Shown: positions 8,937 through 18,729, counted from the first letter of the stretch. The stretch: DNA of 64,000 nucleotides from Labilithrix sp. (GCA_019637195.1 JAHBWA010000015.1:1-64000); one strand, 5' to 3'. Translations and numbers: made by a program. The notes: generated from the sequence alone by a model not told the origin.

Positions 8937-11048
8937 ATGACGTCGGGCCGATCGTGGTGGAACTGGGGTGCTGCGCTCTCGTGCGCCACGGCGTTGCTCG
9001 CCGCCTGCTCGGGGGCGAGAGAGCACGATCCCGCGCCGCTCGACTCGACGCCGGGCGGCGGCCGCGACGACGGCGAGCCCGAGCCGGATCCCGGCCCCCA
9101 GCTCCTCGAGTGCAACGAGCCTCCGCTCGAGACGAGCGCGCTCGCCTTCGGCGGCGCCGACCGCGTGTCGATGGGCGTCGCTCCGGAGCTCGGTCTCGAG
9201 CGCTTCACGCTGGAGACGTGGGTCCGTCGAGACGGGCGCGGCTCGCTCGCGAGCACCGGCGTCGGCGGGCTCAAGCTGGTCCCCCTCATCACGAAGGGAC
9301 GTGGCGAGAGCGACGGCACGAACCTCGATTGCAACTACGCCTTCGGTTTCTACGGCGACGTGCTCGGCGCCGACTTCGAGGACATGGAGTCGGGGAAGAA
9401 CCATCCGGTCTACGGCAAGACGCCGATCCGGCAGGGCGAATGGCGTCACGTCGCCGCGACGTACGACGGCACGACCTGGCGGCTCTACGTCGACGGCAAG
9501 CTCGACGCGGAGCGTGAGGTGAACGCCATCCCGCGCCACGACTCGATCCAGCACTTCGGCCTCGGCGCGGCGTACAACTCGCTCGGGGTCGCCGCGGGCG
9601 GCCTCCACGGCGCGCTCGACGAGGTCCGCGTCTACTCGCGCGCGCTCACCGAGCCCGAGATCGCAGGGGCGATGTACTCCACGAAGCCCGACGCGAGCGG
9701 CCTGGTCGGACACTGGCGGCTGGACGCGGTCGACGGTGACGTCCGCGACGCGCTCGGCGCGAGCCCCGGCACCGTCACCGGCGCGAGCTTCATCGCCCCG
9801 GGGCCCGTGCTCGATCGCGGCGTCGCCCCGAGCATCCGCAGCGCCAAGAGCTCCGGTCCGCAGGGCGGTAAGGTCACGGTCTCGGTCGACGCCGCCGACG
9901 CGGACGGCGACGACGTCGAGGTCGAGTTCTACGCCCGCGCGCTCACCGACAAGGACGACTTCACCGTCGTCGTCATCCCCGACTCGCAGTACTACACGCG
10001 CGACGCGGCGCCTCCCGCGCGGCCGCAGGCCGACAACCCGGCGTACTTCGACGCGCAGACGCGCTGGGCGATGGACAACCGAGCATCGCGCAACGTCGTC
10101 GGTCTGATCCACGTCGGCGACATCATCAACAACGCCGACGTTCGCGCGCAGTGGCAGCGCGCCGACCGGGCGCTCGCGATCCTCGAGCAGCCTTCCCCCG
10201 ATCTGCCCGACGGCTTGCCCTACGGCCTCAGCTTCGGCAACCACGACCAGTTCCCGCGTGACGTCCCGAGCGCGACGGCCATCGCGAACGAGTTCTTCGG
10301 TCCGCAGCGCTACCGCGATCGCGCCTACTACGGCGACACCTACGACGGCACGAACGACGAGAACTGGGTCTCGTTCCGGGCCGGCGGGCTCCACGTCATC
10401 GCGCTCAGCTTGCAGTTCCGCGAGTCGGCCGATCCGAACGTCCTCGCGTGGGCGCGCAGCGTGTTCGAGTCGCACCCCGACGCGTTCGGCATCGTCAACT
10501 CGCACCACATCGTCACCGGCGGCGGCAACTTCAGCGGCTACGGGAGGCAGATCTACGAGGCGCTCAAGGACGTCCCGAACGTGCACCTGATGGCGTCGGG
10601 CCACGTCTCCGTCGACGCTCGCCGGCGCGACGAGTACCAGGGCAACGTCATCCACTCGATGCTCTCCGACTACCAGCGCACGACGCCCGATCCGGCGGAC
10701 CCCTCGCGACCGCTCGTCGGCGACCAGTCCCGGACGAACGGCGGGCGCGGCTACATGCGGATCTGGCGCTTCTCTCCCGCGAAGCGTCAGCTCTTCGTCG
10801 AGACGTACAGCCCGATGGAGAAGGGGTCGTACACCGACAAGAACAACAAGTTCACGCTCGACATCGACCTCAAGGGATCGGGCGGGAAGTTCGATCTCGT
10901 CTCGCGCGCGGTGGCGAAGGACGGCGTCGCCTCGGTCGAGCTCCCCGCGGCCGCGCCGGGCACGACGCTCGAGTGGTACGCGGTCGCCCGCGACTGCTCG
11001 CACAAGACGCTCTCCCCGCTCGCGCAGGTCGTTTCCCCGTCGAACTAG
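8937..11048 (+). CDS. LamG-domain and calcineurin-like phosphoesterase lipoprotein
   Basis: This secreted lipoprotein has a lipobox LAAC at about residues 21-24. A LamG/concanavalin-type domain (about 65-255) includes LGLERFTLETWVRR, GEWRHVAATYDGTTWRLYVD and LHGALDEVRVYSRAL. A metallophosphoesterase domain (about 335-600) follows, with metal-ligand motifs PDSQYY, GDIINN, GNHD, NSHH and SGHVS. The first metal motif has Gln where classical enzymes have His (D-x-H), as in other LamG-linked phosphoesterases. The substrate is unknown; such proteins are extracellular phosphodiesterases or phosphatases attached to glycan-binding modules. The ATG at 8937 gives a good lipoprotein signal; a GTG at 8919 in the same frame is the alternative. 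Confidence 0.85.
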   Translation: MTSGRSWWNWGAALSCATALLAACSGAREHDPAPLDSTPGGGRDDGEPEPDPGPQLLECNEPPLETSALAFGGADRVSMGVAPELGLERFTLETWVRRDGRGSLASTGVGGLKLVPLITKGRGESDGTNLDCNYAFGFYGDVLGADFEDMESGKNHPVYGKTPIRQGEWRHVAATYDGTTWRLYVDGKLDAEREVNAIPRHDSIQHFGLGAAYNSLGVAAGGLHGALDEVRVYSRALTEPEIAGAMYSTKPDASGLVGHWRLDAVDGDVRDALGASPGTVTGASFIAPGPVLDRGVAPSIRSAKSSGPQGGKVTVSVDAADADGDDVEVEFYARALTDKDDFTVVVIPDSQYYTRDAAPPARPQADNPAYFDAQTRWAMDNRASRNVVGLIHVGDIINNADVRAQWQRADRALAILEQPSPDLPDGLPYGLSFGNHDQFPRDVPSATAIANEFFGPQRYRDRAYYGDTYDGTNDENWVSFRAGGLHVIALSLQFRESADPNVLAWARSVFESHPDAFGIVNSHHIVTGGGNFSGYGRQIYEALKDVPNVHLMASGHVSVDARRRDEYQGNVIHSMLSDYQRTTPDPADPSRPLVGDQSRTNGGRGYMRIWRFSPAKRQLFVETYSPMEKGSYTDKNNKFTLDIDLKGSGGKFDLVSRAVAKDGVASVELPAAAPGTTLEWYAVARDCSHKTLSPLAQVVSPSN

Positions 11049-11185
11049 GCTCGCGCTCGAGCTCGACCGTATCCGCCTCGGGGGTCCCTCGAGCCGGGCG
11101 CGGTCCCGAGCCCGACACCGGGCGAGCCCTCGCGGCGACGCGGCGTCGATTGACCGCGCAGCGGGGGGTGGCTATCTCGCGCGGC

Positions 11186-12772
11186 ATGCCCATTCGGACT
11201 GCGCTCCTCTCCGTCTCCGACAAGACCGGTCTGTTCGCCTTCGCGTCCGCGCTCGCGAAGCGCGGCGTCACGCTGCTGTCGAGCGGCGGCACCGCGAAGG
11301 CGCTCGCCGCCGAGGGGATCGCCGTCGAGTCGGTCGAGGACTACACCGGCTCGCCCGAGGTCATGGGCGGTCGCGTGAAGACGCTGCACCCGCGCATCCA
11401 CGGCGGCATCCTCGCGCGGGAGGGCACCGACGATCAGGACCTGGCGCGCCTCGGCGCCCGGCCGATCGATCTCGTCGTGGTCAACCTCTACCCGTTCGAG
11501 AAGGTCGCCGCGAACCCGAGCGCCTCGCTCGAGGAGCTCATCGAGAACATCGACATCGGCGGTCCGTCGATGGTGCGCTCTGCGGCCAAGAACCACGCGC
11601 GCGTCACGATCGTGTGCGATCCGGCCGACTACGAGCGCGTCCTCGCCGAGATCGAGCAGGGCGGCCAGGTCGGTCACGCGACGCGGCTCGAGCTGGCGGC
11701 GAAGGCGTTCGCGCACACCGCCGCGTACGACGCGGCGATCAGCGGGCTCCTCTCGGGACCGCGCGCCGGCGGCGAGGCGAGCTCGGGCGCGAACGCGTAC
11801 CCGCGCTACCTCACGCTCCCGTTCGAGCGCGCGTACGGCCTCCGCTACGGCGAGAACCCGCACCAGTCGGGCGCGTTCTACGTCGAGCGCGGCGCCCCGG
11901 CCGGCAGCCTCGCGACGGCCGAGAGCCTCGGCGCGGGCGGCAAGGAGCTGTCGTTCAACAACCTCGTCGACGTCGACGCGGCGCTCGAGGCCGTGCGCGA
12001 GCACGACGACCAGCCGGCGGCCGTGGTCGTAAAGCACACGAACCCGTGCGGCGTGGCCTCCGCGAAGTCTCTCGTCGAGGCCTACCGGCTCGCGCGCGAC
12101 GCCGACGCGCTCTCGGCGTTCGGCGGGATCGTCGCGCTCAACCGTGAGGTCGACGCCGCGACGGCCGCGCTGCTCGCCGAGACCTTCCTCGAGTGTGTGG
12201 TCGCGCCGTCGTTCGCGGCCGCCGCGCTCGAGACGCTGCGGACGAAGAAGAACCTCCGGCTCATCGCGACGGGCGCGCCCGACGCCGGGCGGACGGTCGC
12301 GCAGTACAAGCGCGTCTCGGGGGGCCTCGTCGTGCAGAGCCGCGACGACGGCGCCGCCTCCGAGGTGACGAAGGGCAAGATCGTGACGAAGCGCGCGCCG
12401 ACCGACGAGGAGCTCCGCGGCCTCGAGTTCGCGTGGCGCGTCTGCAAGCACGTCAAGTCGAACGCGATCGTCCTCGCGAAGGGAGATCTCGCGGCCGATC
12501 GCGCGCGCACGGTCGGCGTCGGCGCCGGTCAGATGTCGCGCGTCGTCTCCGTGCAGATCGCCTGCGAGAAGGCCGCGGCCGAAGCGCGCGGCTCGGTGCT
12601 CGCGTCGGACGCGTTCTTCCCGTTTCCCGACGGCGTCGAGGCGGCGGCGAAGCACGGCATCACGGCGATCGCCCAGCCCGGCGGCAGCGTGAAGGATCCC
12701 GACGTGATCGCCGCCGCGGATCGCCTGGGCCTCGCGATGGTGCTCACCGGCGTCCGCCACTTCCGTCACTGA
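11186..12772 (+). CDS. purH: PurH, bifunctional AICAR formyltransferase / IMP cyclohydrolase
   Basis: It catalyses the last two steps of de novo purine synthesis: formylation of AICAR by 10-formyl-tetrahydrofolate, then ring closure to IMP. The 528 residues fit the family. The N-terminal cyclohydrolase domain has LLSVSDKTG, SSGGTAKAL, GGRVKTLHPRIHGGIL and NIDIGGPSMVRSAAKNH. The transformylase domain has RYGENPHQ, KELSFNNLVDVDAA, the catalytic KHTNPCGVA, DALSAFGGIVA and the C-terminal PGGSVKDPDVI...GVRHFRH. The start ATG at 11186 gives the expected N-terminus. It stands alone, not in a pur operon. Confidence 0.98.
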   Translation: MPIRTALLSVSDKTGLFAFASALAKRGVTLLSSGGTAKALAAEGIAVESVEDYTGSPEVMGGRVKTLHPRIHGGILAREGTDDQDLARLGARPIDLVVVNLYPFEKVAANPSASLEELIENIDIGGPSMVRSAAKNHARVTIVCDPADYERVLAEIEQGGQVGHATRLELAAKAFAHTAAYDAAISGLLSGPRAGGEASSGANAYPRYLTLPFERAYGLRYGENPHQSGAFYVERGAPAGSLATAESLGAGGKELSFNNLVDVDAALEAVREHDDQPAAVVVKHTNPCGVASAKSLVEAYRLARDADALSAFGGIVALNREVDAATAALLAETFLECVVAPSFAAAALETLRTKKNLRLIATGAPDAGRTVAQYKRVSGGLVVQSRDDGAASEVTKGKIVTKRAPTDEELRGLEFAWRVCKHVKSNAIVLAKGDLAADRARTVGVGAGQMSRVVSVQIACEKAAAEARGSVLASDAFFPFPDGVEAAAKHGITAIAQPGGSVKDPDVIAAADRLGLAMVLTGVRHFRH

Positions 12773-12782
12773 CGGGGAGGGC

Positions 12783-12940
12783 ATCGTCCGCACCCGTGGC
12801 GATCGCATCGTCCGCGGCGGCGGCGATCACATCGTCCGCACCCGTGGCGATCGCATCGTCCGCGGCGGCGGCGATCACATCGTCCGCACCCGTGGCGATC
12901 GCATCGTCCGCGGCGGCGGCGATCACATCGTCCGCAGCGA
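12783..12940. repeat. 48-bp tandem array (three copies plus a remnant) at the 3' end of the PrsW-like gene
   Basis: Three near-perfect 48-bp units occupy 12783-12830, 12831-12878 and 12879-12926, followed by a partial unit. Each 48-bp unit is two related 24-bp halves that begin ATCGTCCGC; they differ mainly in an ACCCGTGG versus GGCGGCGG middle. On the minus strand the units are in phase with the PrsW-like gene, whose last codons (CGG ACG ATG TGA) recur in each unit with the stop. Confidence 0.9.
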
Positions 12941-14551
12941 GCGGACGAACATGTAGACGATGATCCCCTGGCCGAGCAGGCCGCTGCCCAGGACGACGAA
13001 CGCCTGCTTCGGCCCGACGGCCAGCGTCCCGAAGGCGAGGCTCACGCCGGTGACGACGGCGACGGCGAAGATGAAGGCGTGGAGCGGCGTCATCCCGCGA
13101 TCGGCGCGGCGGCGCGCCGACTCGACCGCCTCGAGGAAGAGCTTCGTGAGGAGCACGAAGGCGGTCATCGCGAAGTAGGTGCCGCCGTACTCCTCGTGCG
13201 AGAGGAGAAAGTCGTAGGCGCCGTGGATGGCGACGACGAACAGCGAAGTCCGCATGAAGGCGGCCGCGTGCTTCTCGCGATCCGCGACGAAGTCGTCGAG
13301 CGCGGAGGCGAGCGTCCCGGTCAGCGCCATGTGGAAGAAGTTCGCCGTGAGGAAGCGGCCGAGCCCGGTCTGGAGGTTCTCCTGCGCGAGGTAGTTCAGG
13401 TTCTCCTCGGCGGCGAAGCCGAGCCCGACGAGGGCGCCGCAGACGAGGACGTCGAGCTTGTCGCCCCACTTCCTCAGGATGGGCAAGAGCGGCAAGAAGA
13501 GCAGCAGCTTCGAGGCCTCCTCGCGGAGCCCGACGCCGAAGACGTAGAAGAGCACGTCACGGGCGGGATCGCCGGTCTCGACGATCTTGAACCGCGCCTC
13601 CTCGACCGCGATGAGCAGCACGGTCGGGACGACGCTGGCCACGCCGAGCGCGAACGCGACGAGGTACATCGGCAGGCGGAAGCGGATGCGCATCCCCATC
13701 TTGCCGAGGCGCGCGCAGAAGAACGCCCAGCCCAGCGCCGAGATGGCGCTCATGACGAGGCCGGTGCCGCCGAGCCGTGGCGCCCAGACGCCAGGGAGCC
13801 ATCGGGCCGCGGCGCGCCAGTCGCCGTCGTGGACGGCGAGCTTGTACTTGGCGATCGGTCCGGCGGCCGCGGCGACCCTCGGGTCCGCGAGCCGATCGCG
13901 AAGCGTCTCCCAGTCCTCGAGCGCGAGCCAGATCTGCAGCGCCGTGTCCACGTCGTCGCGCCGCTCCGCGAAGGTGACGCCCTCCTTCTCGTAGAAGGCC
14001 GCGGCGTCCTCATGGCGGCCCTCTCGCTGCGCCTCGCGGCCGAGCAGGTGGTTCGCCCACGGGGCGGGCGGCTCGCGGTGCGCGCGCTCGGTGATCTTCT
14101 CGTGCACGTCGATCGGGACGGCGTGCATGTTCACCCCGCGCGCGAAGTGCGCCACGAGCGCGACGTCCTCGGGCAGCCCTGCGATGAGCCCGTCGAGCTC
14201 CTCCTCGCTCATCGGCGCGTCGATCTTGGAGAGGCCCGCTTCTCCCATGCGCGAGTCGTCGCGCAGCTTCACGATCTTCTCGAGCAGCCGCGCGCGATCG
14301 TGGGCCTCGAGCAGCGACAGCGCCAGGGACACGGTCGGTCGCTCGCGGAGCAGTCGCGCGTAGATCTGCTCGGCCGCGGCCGGCCGCGCGCTCCTCATCA
14401 GGGCGTCGGCGCGATCTTCCTCGGTGCGAGGGCGGTTCGTGAAGGTGATCAGCGCGAGCGCGACGACGAACGCCGTGAGGACGCCGATGAGGCCGGGGAC
14501 GAGGAGGCGAGGCTCTCCGTACGGGGTGAAGAGGAGTCCGCGGGCGCGCAA
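12923..14551 (-). CDS. PrsW-type intramembrane metalloprotease with TPR-like N-terminal region
   Basis: A probable membrane-embedded zinc protease of the PrsW/CPBP-related group; PrsW performs site-1 cleavage of an anti-sigma factor in Bacillus. The four signature motifs are present in the C-terminal membrane domain: E345-E346-A-S-K349, A-E382-E383-N-L-N-Y, H407-M-A-L-T-G and H443-G-A-Y-D447. In front are one membrane helix (about 17-38) and a ~200-residue soluble helical region with TPR-like pairs (AAAEQIYARLL, HEDAAAFYEKEG), which is not part of the minimal family. The start is a TTG at 14551; no ATG or GTG in frame gives the first helix. The gene's 3' end is part of a 48-bp tandem array. 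Its substrate is unknown. Confidence 0.85.
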   Translation of the reverse strand: MRARGLLFTPYGEPRLLVPGLIGVLTAFVVALALITFTNRPRTEEDRADALMRSARPAAAEQIYARLLRERPTVSLALSLLEAHDRARLLEKIVKLRDDSRMGEAGLSKIDAPMSEEELDGLIAGLPEDVALVAHFARGVNMHAVPIDVHEKITERAHREPPAPWANHLLGREAQREGRHEDAAAFYEKEGVTFAERRDDVDTALQIWLALEDWETLRDRLADPRVAAAAGPIAKYKLAVHDGDWRAAARWLPGVWAPRLGGTGLVMSAISALGWAFFCARLGKMGMRIRFRLPMYLVAFALGVASVVPTVLLIAVEEARFKIVETGDPARDVLFYVFGVGLREEASKLLLFLPLLPILRKWGDKLDVLVCGALVGLGFAAEENLNYLAQENLQTGLGRFLTANFFHMALTGTLASALDDFVADREKHAAAFMRTSLFVVAIHGAYDFLLSHEEYGGTYFAMTAFVLLTKLFLEAVESARRRADRGMTPLHAFIFAVAVVTGVSLAFGTLAVGPKQAFVVLGSGLLGQGIIVYMFVRSLRTM

Positions 14552-14695
14552 GGTGGGAGCATCCTCCGCCAGCGGCGGGGCACGCGCAAGCTCGTGCAGG
14601 GCCGCGGCGCGGGGCGTCGAGGGCGCGCCTCCGCGCGCGCCCCGTGAGGTGCCGTCTGGAGCGCCGGCGCTGGGGCAGGCCGGCTCGTCGTCGGA

Positions 14696-16129
14696 TCAGG
14701 GCTCGGGCGGGGTCCGCCGCGTGATCCGGAAGCCGTACTTCTGCGCGAGTTGATGCAGGTACATGCGGTCCATCCGCGCCGTGCGGGCGGCCTTGCTCAT
14801 GTTGCCCTCGCACTCCTCGAGCAGGGGACCGATGTACGCGCGCTCGAACTTCTCGATCGCGCGCTCCTTGGCGAGCCGGAACGGGATCGAACGGTCGACC
14901 TCCGGCGGCGGGGGCGGCGCCTCGCCGTCCGCCCTGTCCGCCTCGTCGAGCCGGAAGACCGGCATCGTCCCGCTGCGCATCGTGCGCATCGACGGCGGCG
15001 GCGCGTCGTCGAGGACGATGCTCCGCTCGACGTAGTTTCGGAGCTCGCGCACGTTGCCGGGCCAGTCGTGCTGCTTCATCTGCTCGAGCACCTCGGGCGA
15101 GAAGAGCCGGCCGCCGTCGCGCCGCCCGAACGCCGCGAGGAACGAGTCGACGAGGAGCGGCAGATCCTCCAGGCGATCGCGCAGCGGCGGGACGCGGACG
15201 TTCACCTTCGCGAGACGGTAGAAGAGATCGTCGCGGAAGCGCCCGCGGTTGACCTCGCGCTCGAGCTCGCGGTGCGTCGCGGCGATCACGCGGACGTCGA
15301 CGCGACGCGCGCGCGACGTGCCGACCCGGCGCACCTCGCGCTGCTCGAGCGCGCGGAGCAGCTTCGGTTGGAGCTCGATGGGCAGCTCGCCGATCTCGTC
15401 GAGGAACACGGTGCCGCCGTCGGCGGCCTCGAACGCGCCCTCGCGGTCGCGATCGGCGCCGGTGAACGCGCCGCGCACGTGACCGAAGAGCTCGCTCTCG
15501 ACGAGGGTGGGGGAGATCGAGCCGCAGTCGACGACTACGAGCGGGCCCTGAGCGCGCGAGCTGCGCTGCACCATCTCGGTGGCGACGAGCTCCTTGCCGG
15601 TGCCGCTCTCGCCGTGGATGAGCGCGTCGATGTCGCTCGCGGCGACGCGCTCGAGCGTGGCGAAGAGGCGCTGCATCGCCGCGCTCGTGCCGACGAGCGA
15701 GCCGAGCGCGCGCACGACGGGGACGGTCGCGCTCTCGCCGCGGTCGGGACGGACGCGCAGCCGTGAGTCGCCGAGCACGAGCACCGCCTGGGCCTCGAGC
15801 TCCGCCGAGAGGATGCGCACGCCGTCGACGCGGGTGCCGTTCGTCGACCCCGTGTCCACGATCCGCCAGCTGCCGCCTTCGCGCTGGATGCTGCAGTGAA
15901 AGCGCGAGATCGTCGGATCGTCGAGCACCAGATCGTTCGACGCCGCGGAGCCGACGCGGCAGATCTCGCCGTCGTGGACGTAGGTGCGCGTCGCGGCGCG
16001 CCCGCACTCTCGCTCGACCTGGATGTGGAGCCGCGGGAGCTCCACCTGCACGCGGTGGTCCCCGTTCAGCAGCGGGTTATCCCACTTCGCCTTTGTGACG
16101 TCACGCGCGTTCCTACCTCGCGTCGACAT
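14696..16129 (-). CDS. FHA-domain sigma54-dependent transcriptional activator (bEBP)
   Basis: This 477-residue regulator joins a phosphothreonine-binding FHA domain (about residues 45-130, with [20 protein letters not shown] and [12 protein letters not shown]) to an AAA+ sigma54-activating domain and a C-terminal Fis-type helix-turn-helix. The AAA+ domain is complete: Walker A GESGTGKE from residue 173, GAFTGA at 220-225 for sigma54 contact, Walker [11 protein letters not shown], and arginine-finger region [20 protein letters not shown]. The DNA-binding helices are near the end ([20 protein letters not shown]). It is expected to respond to Ser/Thr phosphorylation of a partner kinase, and a transmembrane kinase gene lies immediately upstream on the same strand (16411-17670). 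Target promoters are unknown. Confidence 0.95.
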   Translation of the reverse strand: MSTRGRNARDVTKAKWDNPLLNGDHRVQVELPRLHIQVERECGRAATRTYVHDGEICRVGSAASNDLVLDDPTISRFHCSIQREGGSWRIVDTGSTNGTRVDGVRILSAELEAQAVLVLGDSRLRVRPDRGESATVPVVRALGSLVGTSAAMQRLFATLERVAASDIDALIHGESGTGKELVATEMVQRSSRAQGPLVVVDCGSISPTLVESELFGHVRGAFTGADRDREGAFEAADGGTVFLDEIGELPIELQPKLLRALEQREVRRVGTSRARRVDVRVIAATHRELEREVNRGRFRDDLFYRLAKVNVRVPPLRDRLEDLPLLVDSFLAAFGRRDGGRLFSPEVLEQMKQHDWPGNVRELRNYVERSIVLDDAPPPSMRTMRSGTMPVFRLDEADRADGEAPPPPPEVDRSIPFRLAKERAIEKFERAYIGPLLEECEGNMSKAARTARMDRMYLHQLAQKYGFRITRRTPPEP

Positions 16130-16290
16130 GGACGAAGCGTAGCTCAGTGAATCGCCTGCGGAGCACCGACCCGGCAGATCGACTCAACATTGCGGGGTAT
16201 CACCCTCAACCGACGTGTCGCGTGTCGTAGCTGAAGCGAAGAAGCGCGAGCGTGCATGTCGAGGCGCTCGACGCAGGTGGCCGACGCGTT

Positions 16291-16382
16291 CGAGGAGGTG
16301 AGCGTCGCGCTTCGAGGAGCGTCGTCTCGAGGAGGTGAGCGTCGCGCTTCGAGGAGCGTCGTCTCGAGGAGGTGAGCGTCGC
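16291..16382. repeat. 37-bp tandem repeat (2.5 copies)
   Basis: Two identical 37-bp units (16291-16327, 16328-16364) and an 18-bp partial third lie between the stop of the membrane kinase gene and the FHA-activator gene. Each unit starts CGAGGAGGTGAGCGTCGCG. The unit contains GAGGAGG, a Shine-Dalgarno-like core on the plus strand, but no gene follows. Its length is not a multiple of three and it does not include a gene end. Confidence 0.9.
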
Positions 16383-16410
16383 GGTGTCGGGACCGCGGGA
16401 GGTCGCGCGG

Positions 16411-17670
16411 TCAGCGCGTCGGCGCGGCGACGGGGAGGTCCATCGCCGGCGCCGGCGGATCCGCGGAGCGCGCGGCGCTCGGCTCGTCCTCCGCCGAGAG
16501 GACGACGGCCGCGGCGACGAGCCCGGCGGTCAACATCGCCGTCGCCGCGAGCGCGAGCGTCCCGCGCCAACGCCTCGGCGGTGGCGGCGCGCCGGCCGGT
16601 GCGCGCGAGGCCATCGTCGGACCGAGCGAAGAGCGGGGGAGCGACGTCTCGATTTCGAGGACCAGCTCACGCGGATCGAAGAGCGTGATCGCCATCGGCG
16701 TCTCGGGCGACGCCAGCGTTCGCGACGCGTCACGGCGTCGCCCTGCTTCGTCGAGGAGGAGGCCGGGATCGACGAACATGGGATCGGGGACGAACGACGG
16801 CGGCGGCAGCGTCGGGAGCCACGCCGGGTGCGCCTCCTGCCACGCCGAACGCATCGCGGCGACGTCGGACCATCGGTCGGCCTTCCGGTAGGCCACCGCG
16901 CGATCGACGACGTCGATGATCGACCGCGGCAGCTCCGGCGCCGCGTCCGCGAGCGATCGCGGACGCGCCGACGCGCTCGCGAGGAGCATCGCCGTCGGGT
17001 GCTTCGCGACGTGGACCGGCTGACCGCTCAGCAAGAAGAAGAGCGTGGCGCCGAGCGCCCAGACGTCGCTCTGCGCATCCATCTTCTTGGTGACGCCGAG
17101 CGCTTGCTCCGGTGGCATGAACGACGGCGTGCCGACGACGTCCTGCGCCGCGTCGGCGGTCCGGCCGCGCGCCTTCGCGAGCCCGAAGTCGAGGATCTTG
17201 ACGCCGCCCCCGTCGAGCAACATGACGTTCTGCGGCTTGAGGTCGCGGTGGACGATCCCGGCGGAGTGGACCGCGCAGAGCGTCTCCATCATCGCGTCGG
17301 CGATCGGCATCACCTCGTCGAGCGGGATGCGCCCGCCGCGGGTCTGACGGAGCTCGTCGAGCGTCTGGCCGATGAGCAGCTCGAGGACGTGGAACGGACA
17401 GCCGTCGTCGGCGACGCCGTCGTCGAGCACCTTGGCGACACCTGGGTGGTCGATCGCGCTCACGAGGCGGCCCTCGGCGCGGAACAGATCGACGACGTCG
17501 CGATCGTCGGCGAGCTCGGGCCGCAGCACCTTGAGCGCCGCGCGCCGGTTCGACTCCACGTGCGTCGCGGCGTAGACCGTCGACGTGGCGCCCTGGCCGA
17601 GGACCCGCTCGAGCCGCCATTTGCCCCCGACGAGGCGGCCCGTTCGGCGGTCGATCGCGTCGATCCGCAT
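16411..17670 (-). CDS. Transmembrane Ser/Thr protein kinase
   Basis: A Hanks-type kinase. From the ATG at 17670 the kinase domain covers about residues 15-280: glycine loop LGQGATSTVY, the catalytic Lys in AALKVL, HRDLKPQN, DFGLAK, and the activation-segment end GTPSFMPPEQ. A Pro-rich juxtamembrane part is followed by one membrane helix (LALAATAMLTAGLVAAAVVL) and a short Pro/Ala C-terminal tail without a sensor domain. The frame stays open for 55 codons upstream, but those residues are basic and unlike kinase N-termini, so 17670 is preferred. Its neighbour, the FHA-sigma54 activator, is a natural candidate partner; that pairing is inferred from position only. Confidence 0.92.
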   Translation of the reverse strand: MRIDAIDRRTGRLVGGKWRLERVLGQGATSTVYAATHVESNRRAALKVLRPELADDRDVVDLFRAEGRLVSAIDHPGVAKVLDDGVADDGCPFHVLELLIGQTLDELRQTRGGRIPLDEVMPIADAMMETLCAVHSAGIVHRDLKPQNVMLLDGGGVKILDFGLAKARGRTADAAQDVVGTPSFMPPEQALGVTKKMDAQSDVWALGATLFFLLSGQPVHVAKHPTAMLLASASARPRSLADAAPELPRSIIDVVDRAVAYRKADRWSDVAAMRSAWQEAHPAWLPTLPPPSFVPDPMFVDPGLLLDEAGRRRDASRTLASPETPMAITLFDPRELVLEIETSLPRSSLGPTMASRAPAGAPPPPRRWRGTLALAATAMLTAGLVAAAVVLSAEDEPSAARSADPPAPAMDLPVAAPTR

Positions 17671-17808
17671 CGGGATAACCCTAACCGAGGATTCCAGATA
17701 TGACGGTAAATTCCGCGACAGATGTCGCATTTTGGTGGTCGAAGGAGCGCATTTGTCGTGCGGCCGCGCTCCTGGTGTGCGTCGAGATCGGTGGTACGGT
17801 GCGCGCCC

Positions 17809-18729
17809 ATGAAGCTTCGATCGTTGCGCGGTCACGCGCTGCTCGGTCTCTTGGTCGCGGCCGTCGTCGCCGCGTGCACGAGCGAAGAGGAAGAGAAGCG
17901 CGAGGCGGCCGCGAGGGCCGAGGCCGAGGCGAAGGAAGCCTTCCTCGCCGACTACTGCGAGATCACCTCCGAGTGCTGCAACCGGGTCCTCTCGCTCCCG
18001 AAGGACGATCCGACCTGCAAGCAGCGCGTCGTCCGGCTCGATCCGAGTATGGTCGACGACGCGCAGGCGCGCACCGACTGCCTCGCGCAGCTCCGGCGGG
18101 TGGCGGCCCTCACGGACTTCTGCACCGACTTCGGGAACCTCGATCTCTCGGCGTGTCCGGACGCGCGGCGCAAGGAGCTCGCGGCCAGCGCCGCGAGCGG
18201 GAAGAAGCTGGGCGATGCGTGCGCGGCCGACGTCGAGTGCGCGCCGTCGTTCGAAGGCGTGGTCGCGTGCAACGGCGTCTGCCAGGTCACCAAGCGCGGC
18301 AAGGACGGCGACGGGCCGTGCGTCGCCACGGTCGACGGCGACGTCGAGACGCGGCTCGAAGGCGACGTCTCGGGCGGCGAGGCGTTCGTCTGCTTCCTCC
18401 GCGACGAGCTCGTGTGCGATCCGGCGGGGAAAAAATGCATCAAGCCGGTCGCGATCGGCGGCGCCTGCAGCGACAGCGGCGCGTGCGTGCGCAGCGCCTT
18501 CTGCGACGGAGGCGAGAAGTGCGCGACGCGCAAGGCGAGCGGCAGCTCCTGCAAAGAGGGTGAGTGCCAGGGCGACTGCGTCGACGGTTTCTGCACGGCC
18601 CCGGCGGCCGAGGGCGCGAGCTGCTCGAGCAACGCCGCCTGCGGCGAGGGCCTCGCGTGCGTCTCCGGCAAGTGCACCAAGCCCGCCGCGAACGTGAGGC
18701 TCGAGGCGGTCTGCGTCGAGAAGGGCTGA
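17809..18729 (+). CDS. Cys-rich secreted lipoprotein (function unknown)
   Basis: The 306-residue product begins with a signal sequence (MKLRSLRGHALLGLLVA) and lipobox VAAC. A charged segment rich in Glu, Lys and Ala follows, then a Cys-rich body with more than twenty Cys in spaced pairs, such as CAADVECAPS, CSDSGACVRSAFC and CSSNAACGEGLACVSG. This resembles Dickkopf-type Cys-rich modules that are common in predicted outer-surface proteins of Polyangiales. Disulfide bonding and an extracellular location are likely. No enzymatic motif is visible. The start at 17809 is chosen because it directly precedes the signal peptide. It sits 15 bp ahead of the DUF985 cupin gene on the same strand. Confidence 0.8.
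   Translation: MKLRSLRGHALLGLLVAAVVAACTSEEEEKREAAARAEAEAKEAFLADYCEITSECCNRVLSLPKDDPTCKQRVVRLDPSMVDDAQARTDCLAQLRRVAALTDFCTDFGNLDLSACPDARRKELAASAASGKKLGDACAADVECAPSFEGVVACNGVCQVTKRGKDGDGPCVATVDGDVETRLEGDVSGGEAFVCFLRDELVCDPAGKKCIKPVAIGGACSDSGACVRSAFCDGGEKCATRKASGSSCKEGECQGDCVDGFCTAPAAEGASCSSNAACGEGLACVSGKCTKPAANVRLEAVCVEKG

Noticed and set aside
12783..12940. Regularly spaced repeats that could be mistaken for a CRISPR array
   Set aside because: There are no unique spacers: the 48-bp units are contiguous and the 24-bp halves alternate. No cas gene is in the window.
17671..17835. N-terminal extension of the membrane kinase (55 codons upstream of ATG 17670)
   Set aside because: The residues are Arg/His-rich, unlike a kinase N-terminus, and the region is the likely promoter shared with the divergent lipoprotein gene.
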